Shown here: one piece after another, positions 1 through 5,007 of the stretch
How the letters are laid out: each line of letters opens with the position of its first letter
Numbering within the stretch: the stretch's first letter is position 1
Source of the DNA: QALR01 sp045124015
GTDB lineage: Bacteria > Bacillota > Clostridia > Oscillospirales > CAG-272
Direction: 5' to 3'
Assembly (NCBI GenBank): GCA_045124015.1
Contig: JBGVLA010000068.1
Coordinates: 1-5,007, forward strand
DNA: 5,007 bases
Notes under the pieces: generated by a model
Seen by the model: the letters and a program-made list of their open reading frames with translations, nothing else
Database searches by the model: none
What the model was told of the DNA's origin: nothing
Translations under genes and position numbers: made by a program

Positions 1-107
1 TATATCATAATTGAACGGATTTTTCAATTTCCTGACCTTTTAAAAGGACTTTTGAAAGTAAAAAAAGTGAGTGAAAATGTCAATTTATGTTTTTATTTTT
101 CATATGA
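1..107. other. AT-rich non-coding leader region
   Basis: No convincing gene is seen upstream of the promoter. The stretch is very AT-rich. It contains a 7-bp inverted repeat (AATTGAA at 9-15, TTCAATT at 23-29) and a perfect 12-bp palindrome, CCTTTTAAAAGG, at 36-47. Either could be part of a terminator for a gene to the left or a regulator site, but both are made mostly of A and T and could occur by chance in such sequence. Confidence 0.5.
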
Positions 108-136
108 TTGTCTTTTGCGCTTTTCGGTGCTATACT
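108..136 (+). promoter_or_regulatory. Sigma-A-type promoter with extended -10
   Basis: A -35 box TTGTCT (108-113, 4 of 6 matches to TTGACA) and a -10 box TATACT (131-136, 5 of 6 matches to TATAAT) are separated by exactly 17 bases. The -10 is preceded by TGC (128-130), the TGn extension common in Gram-positive promoters. Transcription would start near 142-145, giving a leader of about 28 bases before the ATG at 172. It fits the two-gene operon that follows and argues against any translation start upstream of about 140. Confidence 0.75.
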
Positions 137-160
137 ATTTACGAAATCCAAAACCGCAAA

Positions 161-164
161 GGAG
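161..164 (+). promoter_or_regulatory. Ribosome binding site deciding the PQ-loop gene start
   Basis: GGAG (within AAAGGAG) lies 7 bases before the ATG at 172. The in-frame ATG at 166 is only 1 base from it, too close to be used, and earlier in-frame starts fall inside or before the promoter. Confidence 0.8.
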
Positions 165-171
165 AATGATT

Positions 172-459
172 ATGGGATCAATTTTAGAAACAATTATGCT
201 TGTGTGCTTCGGCTTTTCGTGGCCGCTGAATGTTATGAAAGCATACAAAGCAAAAACAGCAAAAGGAACGAGCCTGCCGTTTATCTTACTTATCATCACC
301 GGTTACATAGCAGGTATTTCTGCAAAGATTATTTCCGGGCAGATCAATTATGTACTGATTGCTTATATACTAAATTTGGCAATCGTGTCCTTAAATGTAA
401 TCGTGTATTTTCGCAATGTCTCGCTTGACAAGAAGCGTTTGCAAGATATGGAGGCATAA
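172..459 (+). CDS. PQ-loop / SemiSWEET-like small membrane protein
   Basis: The 95-residue product is a small integral membrane protein of the PQ-loop (MtN3/saliva, SemiSWEET) type. These are three-helix half-transporters that work as dimers and, where studied, move sugars across the cytoplasmic membrane by facilitated diffusion. Visible features are three hydrophobic segments at about residues 3-23, 36-52 and 60-80, and a helix-1 end (SWPLN, 16-20) followed by the positively charged KAYKAKTAKGTS loop typical of the family, then a charged C-terminal tail. The proline of the PQ pair is present (P18) but the glutamine is leucine. The length matches bacterial SemiSWEETs (about 85-95 residues). 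The start is fixed by the GGAG site and the promoter; a longer frame open from base 52 would have to begin upstream of the promoter. It is first in an operon with the SGNH-like gene 2 bases downstream, whose ribosome binding site lies in the last codons of this gene. The family call is fairly firm; the substrate is unknown. Confidence 0.8.
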   Translation: MGSILETIMLVCFGFSWPLNVMKAYKAKTAKGTSLPFILLIITGYIAGISAKIISGQINYVLIAYILNLAIVSLNVIVYFRNVSLDKKRLQDMEA

Positions 460-461
460 AA

Positions 462-1046
462 ATGAGAGAAGCAGAAATTAAAAGCTACACAAAACTAAAT
501 GAACTTGCCGAGCAAGGCGGTATTGTAATATTCGGCTGCGGTGTGGATAAGGAAATTCCCACCTGCGAGATCCGTCAGGCATTGGCTGTGGAGCCAAAGG
601 TATATAACCGCAGTTTTGAAAGCATTTCCGTAAAGGATGCTTTGAGTGTATATAAAGAAACCGTAGATGCTCTTTCACCCGAAACGGTTCTGTTACATAT
701 CGGGGAAACAGATATTGATTCTTTTACAGAAAGTTCTGCCGAGTTTGATTATAAATATCGTGAACTCATCGGGTATATCAAGTCGCAAAACAATAAATGC
801 CGCATTGCTATTGTTTCGTTAAAAAATTATGATAGCGATCCGCAGATTGAAAAAATTAACAAACACCTGAAATACATTGCCGATTCGGAGCAATGTGAAT
901 ACGGCGATATCGCAACAAAGAAAGTGTGGAACCCCAAAGCAACTATGGATGCCGTATCCTTCGTTTATTCCATTGGCTTTGTTCACCCTCTCAAAAACAA
1001 GCGTCCGTTATATGACCTTGTAAAAAATTTTTTCTGCTACGAATAA
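462..1046 (+). CDS. SGNH/GDSL hydrolase-like protein, catalytic motifs degenerate
   Basis: The 194-residue soluble protein has no signal peptide or membrane segment, so it is probably cytoplasmic. It follows the block order of SGNH/GDSL esterases: a first strand IVIFGCG (21-27) where the family has G-D-S, YNRSF (48-52) in the place of block II, LLHIGETD (77-84) resembling the block III G-x-N-D strand, and GFVHP (172-176) resembling the block V D-x-x-H-P. On this reading the serine nucleophile position is Gly27, the block III Asn is Thr83, the block V Asp is Gly172, and only His175 remains. It could be a pseudoenzyme, use another residue such as Cys26, or belong to a diverged fold relative. 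The start is ATG 462, with GGAGG at 450-454 spaced 7 bases, inside the end of the preceding gene, so the two are surely co-transcribed and probably translationally coupled. The hairpin at 1052-1084 follows the stop. I recognise the general fold family from sequence pattern only; the function is unknown. Confidence 0.65.
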   Translation: MREAEIKSYTKLNELAEQGGIVIFGCGVDKEIPTCEIRQALAVEPKVYNRSFESISVKDALSVYKETVDALSPETVLLHIGETDIDSFTESSAEFDYKYRELIGYIKSQNNKCRIAIVSLKNYDSDPQIEKINKHLKYIADSEQCEYGDIATKKVWNPKATMDAVSFVYSIGFVHPLKNKRPLYDLVKNFFCYE

Positions 1047-1051
1047 GATAA

Positions 1052-1084
1052 AAGCGTCTTGCGCCATATCGATGCAAGGCGCTT
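1052..1084. terminator. Bidirectional rho-independent terminator between convergent operons
   Basis: AAGCGTCTTGC (1052-1062) pairs with GCAAGGCGCTT (1074-1084) across an 11-base loop, giving an 11-bp stem with one G-U wobble when read on the + strand and one C/A mismatch on the - strand. The T-rich tail is weak on the + side (ATATTT, 1085-1090) and better on the - side (TTTT, the complement of 1050-1053, then further T-rich sequence). It starts 6 bases after the SGNH-like stop and ends 5 bases before the stop of the converging ABC gene, so it probably serves both. A shorter competing hairpin (GCGCC 1061-1065 with GGCGC 1078-1082) is also possible. Confidence 0.75.
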
Positions 1085-1088
1085 ATAT

Positions 1089-3734
1089 TTAATCTGCAAT
1101 TCCGTACTTGACTTTAATCCGATCCATCTTCTCCAGCATCGGTTCGGCTGCGATCATAAGGAAGATGACCGTGCCAAAGCCGTGGATGAGATCCATGGGG
1201 AGTCCGGTTACGTAGCAGGCGAGAATGGTTTCCCATTTGAGTGTTTCGCTGGACATCATCATAGCGGCGGCGGGGTTCATAATGCCGCCATAGATAATGA
1301 CCGCGGTGAACGCGCCGAACACGGCAAGGGACGCTCTCGTGCGGCGAAGCCATCCTTTTTTGAACAGCACACCCGCAAGGAAACCGATAATACCCATCGC
1401 GAACATCTGCCACGGTGTCCACGGACCTTGCCCGAAGATCATATTGGAGGTCAGCATTGTCATTGCTCCCACGAGGAAGCCTACCTCACCGCCGAAGGCT
1501 ACTCCTGCGATAATGGTGAGTGCCAGTACCGGCTTGAACTGCGGGAGCATAAAGAACAGACCTCGCCCTGCAATACCGATAGCGCACAGCACGGCAATGG
1601 TAACAAGCTCACGCGCTTTAGGCTTTCGTCCTTCAAACACGAGAAGGAACGGGAGCATACATTCGATCAGAACGAGAACGGCAACCAAATTGTAGTGACG
1701 ATCCTCCAAGTAAAAGATGCCTGCAAAGATAGTCAACGGTATAAACAGGAGAATGGCAACGGATGCTGAAATCGTTCGTTTGCTCAGGTTTCGTTTTTCT
1801 TTGGGTGTTTGAACAACAAGCGGAGGCTCGCTTCTTCGTCCGATGGCGGCAACGAATACCGACATGGCGGCAAACAGGATCAGATATAGGAATAACTGTT
1901 CCTTACCCTCGGCGGTGATGCCTGATGAGTTGATGATTGCCGAGAGGTCGGTGATCGACGTAGCGTACAAGAACACTCCGAGAGCCACCAACGCCGACAC
2001 AAGTGCGATCAGCTTTCTCCAAATCGGAAGTGCTTTGGGTTTATAATTCACGCTTCGCGGCGCAGGCTTGGGCAAGGGCGTAATTACTTCGTCGGCTTCC
2101 TCTGCCAGTTCTATCTCACCGCCGCAAGCGGAAATGACGTCGGCTACGGTCACGGCTTGGGGTATCAAATGCCTTGCCATACGGTTGGCAGGCGTTGTGT
2201 AAAAGCTGTTGCCCGAGAAGAACTCCTGTGGCGTACCCTCGGCTACGATGTGCCCGTCAAAGAACATTCCGCAACGGTGTGCGTACTCGGCGCAGAAGGT
2301 CACGTCGTGACTGACCATCAAAATGGTCACTCCCTGTGCGGTGAGCTTGCGGAGGATGGCGGCAAAGCTGACCTTAAATTCGGCATCAAAGCCCTTTGTC
2401 GGTTCGTCTAAAAGCAGAATATCGGGAGCGGTCAAAAGCACCTTGGCAAGCGCGGTTCTTTGTTGTTCACCGCCCGAAATATCGTAGGGGTGACGATCAA
2501 GGAAAGCAGTCAGCTCACAGAGCTTAACCACTCGGGCAACCTGCTCGTCCTTTTCCTCTTTGCTGTATTTCATACCACGGAACACCTCGTACAGATCCTC
2601 ACGCACGGTTCTCTTCACAAAAAGTGCCTGCGGATTCTGCGGCAGATGTCCGATTTTACCGTTCAGCGTGACTGTTCCGCGATAAGCAGATTTCAGCCCC
2701 GAAATGAGCTTCAGCGTAGTCGTCTTTCCCGCGCCGTTACCGCCGAGGATGGCGTAAAACTCGCCCTTGCGTAGTGTCAGCGAAAAGCCCTTCACCACAT
2801 CGGGGAGATCCTTTTCATATCGAAACCAAAGCTCGTCCGCATAAATGGCGATATCATCGCCGTAGGTGCGCTCGGGCTTTTCTGCAAGCAGAGTAAGCGG
2901 CACTTCGCTGTTGCGAGCCGTTAAAAATTCGCTTCCGTCACGGACGGTCAAGGGGCAAGAAAGCTCGGTTTTCACGCCCGCCCACACGCGCATAGCGGTT
3001 GGCATAGCAAGGAACATTCCGCTGTCCTTTTCACGGAGCGCAAGTCCAACCTTTTCGGGAATATCGTCGCAAACGATGCGCCCCTTTTCCATAACAATGA
3101 CGCGGGTTGCGAACGGGAAGGCTTCCTCCAAGCGATGCTCGGTGAGGATGACCGTAATACCAAGCTCACGGTTGATCTTACCGAGCAGAGCGAGAAAGTC
3201 GGATGCGGCAATGGGATCGAGCTGTGAGGTCGGCTCGTCCAGCACCAAGATCTGCGGGTTCATCGCCATGACCGATGCAAGGCTTAAAAGCTGCTTCTGA
3301 CCGCCCGAAAGCTCGGTCACGTTCTTATAAAACCAATTTTCAATCCCAAAAAAGGCGGCAACCTCGGCAACACGACGGCGAATGGTGGGTGTATCGTAGC
3401 CCAGACTTTCCAGACCGAAGGCAAGCTCGTGCCATACCTTGTCGGTCACCACTTGATTTTCGGGAGATTGCATGACAAAACCGATCTCCTGCGCCTGTGT
3501 TCTGTCGTCAACCGTTTCAAGCAGTACACCGCCGTACAAAATATCTCCCTCGTGTCTGCCATGAGGGGTGAGGCAGGTCTTTAAGTGGCGGAGTAGAGTG
3601 GACTTTCCGCAACCCGAAGGGCCGCAAAGGATCAGGAATTCTCCTTGATTTACTGAAAAGGAGATCTGATCCAAGGCTTTTTCTTCTACCTCGGGATAGG
3701 AAAAGCTCACATTTTTGAATATATAGTTTTCCAT
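1089..3734 (-). CDS. ECF transporter fusion: two ABC ATPase domains plus S component (EcfA-EcfA-S)
   Basis: The 881-residue protein joins most of an energy-coupling factor importer in one chain. ABC domain 1 (about 4-235) has Walker A GPSGCGKST (38-46), Q-loop Gln89, signature LSGGQ (142-146), Walker B ILVLDEP (162-168, catalytic Glu167), D-loop SQLD and switch His200. ABC domain 2 (about 294-510) has Walker A GGNGAGKTT (331-339), Gln366, ISGGEQQR (419-426), Walker B ILLLDEP (439-445, Glu444) and His476. Both sites look intact. Membrane segments follow at about 572-593, 614-632, 655-676 and 682-700. The last 180 residues then resemble an ECF S component with about six helices, including an A-x-x-x-A-x-x-x-A motif (Ala714, 718, 722) in its first helix, the motif that S components use to dock on EcfT, and GQGPWTPWQMF (768-778). 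The start is ATG 3734, with GGAGGA at 3741-3746; a TTG at 3776 lacks such a site. It overlaps ecfT by 28 bases. The ECF role is firm; a corrinoid substrate is inferred from the DUF4430 neighbour. Confidence 0.88.
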   Translation of the reverse strand: MENYIFKNVSFSYPEVEEKALDQISFSVNQGEFLILCGPSGCGKSTLLRHLKTCLTPHGRHEGDILYGGVLLETVDDRTQAQEIGFVMQSPENQVVTDKVWHELAFGLESLGYDTPTIRRRVAEVAAFFGIENWFYKNVTELSGGQKQLLSLASVMAMNPQILVLDEPTSQLDPIAASDFLALLGKINRELGITVILTEHRLEEAFPFATRVIVMEKGRIVCDDIPEKVGLALREKDSGMFLAMPTAMRVWAGVKTELSCPLTVRDGSEFLTARNSEVPLTLLAEKPERTYGDDIAIYADELWFRYEKDLPDVVKGFSLTLRKGEFYAILGGNGAGKTTTLKLISGLKSAYRGTVTLNGKIGHLPQNPQALFVKRTVREDLYEVFRGMKYSKEEKDEQVARVVKLCELTAFLDRHPYDISGGEQQRTALAKVLLTAPDILLLDEPTKGFDAEFKVSFAAILRKLTAQGVTILMVSHDVTFCAEYAHRCGMFFDGHIVAEGTPQEFFSGNSFYTTPANRMARHLIPQAVTVADVISACGGEIELAEEADEVITPLPKPAPRSVNYKPKALPIWRKLIALVSALVALGVFLYATSITDLSAIINSSGITAEGKEQLFLYLILFAAMSVFVAAIGRRSEPPLVVQTPKEKRNLSKRTISASVAILLFIPLTIFAGIFYLEDRHYNLVAVLVLIECMLPFLLVFEGRKPKARELVTIAVLCAIGIAGRGLFFMLPQFKPVLALTIIAGVAFGGEVGFLVGAMTMLTSNMIFGQGPWTPWQMFAMGIIGFLAGVLFKKGWLRRTRASLAVFGAFTAVIIYGGIMNPAAAMMMSSETLKWETILACYVTGLPMDLIHGFGTVIFLMIAAEPMLEKMDRIKVKYGIAD

Positions 3735-4597
3735 TTTCTCTCCTCCGTGAAGTTCAGCACCACGGGAGTGATGCAAAGTCCAAAATAAACCGTATAGAAC
3801 GGTATCGTTGTCATATCAATGGCGGCGTAGCGGATGCTTGGGAAATAGCGGAAGCCAAATGCAGAGAGCATGACGCCTGCCGTGAGAAAGAGACCGCAAA
3901 ATCCGAACCAAATCAGCGCGTATTTGTCGCGGTCGTCCATACGGTAAATGGAAAACGCCGTTCTTCCTTTCAGTCCGTAGCCGCGGCTTTTCATGCTGTC
4001 CGCTGTTTCAATGGCGTTTTCAAGTGCCCAAGTGATCATAATCGAGAAAATGACCACCGCGGTTTTGAAGCGTTGCCCAACGCTACCCCTGGAGATGTCG
4101 CGCCCGATGCACCGTTGCGCCTCCACCACGACCTCGGTCTGTTTTTTGAATTTCGGCACGAAGCGAAGCGACATACTCAGCACAAGAGATAATGCGGGAA
4201 TGATCTTGCCAAACAGATAAATGAATTTATCCGAGGTCATCACGCGGGAGAATGCCGAGAACCACAATATCACCGTAACAAGCATAGTACCTGCCGACAG
4301 ACCGTACAAAATGCTTTCAAGTGTCAGAGGGTTTCCGCTACTGAAATAGTACAGAATGGTCGCGCCCTCGTGATTAAAGGCAGGGTTGATAAATGCGGTG
4401 AGAAGCACCATCGGCAAACAGAATTTTAACAAAAATCCAAGGCTCTTTTTGCCCTCGATACTTACAGCATAGGTAACGGCACACACCAGCGCGAGTATCT
4501 GCGCCACGGGGTGTGTAAGAAGCATGGAAAATGCGATTGTAAGTGTAAAATAAAGCAGATTTACGACGGGATGATACTTTGTAAAGGAATCTCTCAT
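3707..4597 (-). CDS. ecfT: ECF transporter transmembrane component T (EcfT family)
   Basis: The 296-residue integral membrane protein is the coupling subunit of an ECF importer. It links ATP hydrolysis by the ABC domains to toppling of the S component. Hydrophobic helices are visible at about 10-27, 30-47, 53-71, 93-115, 226-246 and 261-281, and the N-terminal KYHPVVNLLYF is typical of the family. The long cytoplasmic helices carry the two EcfT coupling motifs. The second, in SMKSRGYG, keeps Arg-Gly (SRG, 204-206). The first, in EAQRCIGRD (159-167), reads CIG (163-165) where many EcfTs have ARG. The start is ATG 4597, which overlaps the stop of the DUF4430 gene as ATGA, with a weak AGGA seven bases upstream. 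A longer frame back to an ATG at 4654 would only add residues read out of frame from the neighbour. The 3' end overlaps the ABC-S fusion by 28 bases. Length and topology are normal for EcfT; the family call is secure. Confidence 0.9.
   Translation of the reverse strand: MRDSFTKYHPVVNLLYFTLTIAFSMLLTHPVAQILALVCAVTYAVSIEGKKSLGFLLKFCLPMVLLTAFINPAFNHEGATILYYFSSGNPLTLESILYGLSAGTMLVTVILWFSAFSRVMTSDKFIYLFGKIIPALSLVLSMSLRFVPKFKKQTEVVVEAQRCIGRDISRGSVGQRFKTAVVIFSIMITWALENAIETADSMKSRGYGLKGRTAFSIYRMDDRDKYALIWFGFCGLFLTAGVMLSAFGFRYFPSIRYAAIDMTTIPFYTVYFGLCITPVVLNFTEERKWKTIYSKM
3741..3746 (-). promoter_or_regulatory. Ribosome binding site deciding the ABC-S fusion start, inside ecfT
   Basis: Read on the - strand this is GGAGGA, six bases before the ATG at 3734. 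It lies within the last codons of ecfT. It selects the ATG at 3734 over the in-frame TTG at 3776 and implies coupled translation of the T and A-A-S components. Confidence 0.8.
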
Positions 4598-5007
4598 GAT
4601 TGTCCTAACCGATCTTCGCCCACGTCCCTGCCGAGATCGCAGGTGTAACGCCATTCCACAACCTCACCATCGGCAAGCTGATAACGGGAGCAGCCGTAGT
4701 TGGGATACCAGCCGTCCACACGGTACATCCATCCCGAAAGCTCTCCGCAATCAAATTCGTATAAATTATGTATTCCCTCTATATATGCGCTGTTATAGAT
4801 AGGTGTCCACGAAAAATCAAGATGTATGTTATTTTCCTTGCAAACTCGCTTCAGCACGTCAAACACCGACTCGCCCTCATAAAAGGTCACGATGGTGGGA
4901 GCTAAAATCACGCCGTTTGACGGCACAAGCTCCAGCTTATCGGGGTCAAGCTCGGAAAGATTATTCAAAATGGTAGAGCATTCAATAGAGAATGTGCAGG
5001 TGTATGT
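4594..5007 (-). CDS. DUF4430 / transcobalamin-like C-terminal domain protein, 5' end outside window
   Basis: Only the last 137 residues are visible; the frame stays open to base 5007 with no stop or convincing start, so the gene begins outside. The visible part is essentially one DUF4430 domain, related to the C-terminal beta domain of transcobalamin and intrinsic factor. It shows a YTCTFSIEC strand (2-10), an EGESVFDVL segment (44-52), AYIEGIHNLYEF (74-85), SGWMYRVDG (91-99), a GCSRY turn (105-109) and DGEVVEWRYTCDLG (113-126). Six cysteines (4, 10, 56, 87, 106, 123) could form disulfides outside the cell. No C-terminal membrane anchor or sortase motif follows, so attachment, if any, would be by an unseen N-terminal signal or lipobox. 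It is upstream of and overlaps ecfT by 4 bases, so it very likely serves the same transporter, perhaps capturing a corrinoid. The domain call is firm; ligand binding is inferred from the family and context. Confidence 0.82.
   Translation of the reverse strand, partial: TYTCTFSIECSTILNNLSELDPDKLELVPSNGVILAPTIVTFYEGESVFDVLKRVCKENNIHLDFSWTPIYNSAYIEGIHNLYEFDCGELSGWMYRVDGWYPNYGCSRYQLADGEVVEWRYTCDLGRDVGEDRLGQS

Noticed and set aside
9..47. AATTGAA/TTCAATT hairpin and CCTTTTAAAAGG palindrome as a terminator or regulator site
   Set aside because: The stems are short and A/T-dominated, and no upstream gene is visible to give them context; noted under the leader region only.
81..110. Imperfect inverted repeat (CAATTTATG ... 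CATATGATTG) abutting the -35 box as a possible operator
   Set aside because: The arms match only with an insertion and the region is extremely AT-rich, so chance is a sufficient explanation.
52..171. In-frame N-terminal extension of the PQ-loop protein starting at base 52
   Set aside because: The extension runs through the -35/-10 promoter, has no good ribosome binding site, and the family length of about 90 residues is met by the ATG at 172.
1059..1769. 236-codon open frame on the + strand opposite the ABC-S gene
   Set aside because: It is antisense to the S-component coding region, has a His/Glu/Gly-rich composition with no family pattern, and begins inside the terminator hairpin. The other + strand frames between 1297 and 3475 are shadows for the same reason.
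3735..3776. TTG start adding 14 residues to the ABC-S fusion
   Set aside because: There is no ribosome binding site before it, while ATG 3734 has GGAGGA at ideal spacing and starts directly at the ABC domain.
4598..4654. ATG at 4654 as the ecfT start
   Set aside because: The added 19 residues are an Arg-rich out-of-frame reading of the DUF4430 gene, and the ATGA overlap at 4597 is the usual coupling arrangement.
4966..4968. TTG at 4968 as the start of the DUF4430 gene
   Set aside because: The conserved first strand of the domain (YTCTFSIEC) lies upstream in the same frame up to the window edge, so this would cut the domain; the true start is outside the window.
4594..5007. Cobalamin riboswitch near the ECF operon
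   Set aside because: The right edge is still coding sequence; any leader RNA would be beyond the window, so none can be claimed.

Overview
The window looks like a chromosomal segment from an anaerobic Clostridia-type Firmicute, plausibly a gut Oscillospiraceae or Lachnospiraceae relative. The evidence is strong GGAG/GGAGG ribosome binding sites, tightly packed and overlapping genes, a clostridial-style extended -10 promoter, and protein families that are common in that class. No taxonomic marker gene is present, so this placement is inference.

Left part (1-1046, + strand, AT-rich): a sigma-A-like promoter at 108-136 drives a two-gene operon. The first gene encodes a 95-residue, three-helix PQ-loop/SemiSWEET-like membrane protein. 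It is followed after 2 bases by a 194-residue SGNH/GDSL-hydrolase-like protein whose catalytic motifs appear degenerate. A hairpin at 1052-1084 sits in the 42-base gap where this operon meets the next one tail to tail, and probably terminates both.

Right part (1089-5007, - strand, visibly more GC-rich): this is the downstream end of an energy-coupling factor (ECF) vitamin-uptake operon, read right to left. The order is (i) the C-terminal part of a DUF4430/transcobalamin-like protein whose 5' end lies beyond base 5007, (ii) EcfT, the transmembrane coupling component, joined to it by a 4-base ATGA overlap, and (iii) an 881-residue fusion that overlaps ecfT by 28 bases and carries two ABC ATPase domains, a membrane-spanning linker and an S component (substrate-binding membrane subunit) in one chain. 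With EcfT, this fusion supplies every part of a dedicated group-I ECF transporter from only two polypeptides. The DUF4430 neighbour suggests a corrinoid (vitamin B12 family) substrate, with the DUF4430 protein acting as an extracellular capture factor. That substrate assignment is inferred from context and is not readable from the S domain itself.

The most interesting points are the A-A-S fusion beside a transcobalamin-like partner, the non-canonical first coupling motif in EcfT, and the SGNH-like protein that lacks the usual nucleophile. I saw no mobile elements, CRISPR arrays, tRNA/rRNA genes or riboswitches. A cobalamin riboswitch, if there is one, would lie beyond the right edge.
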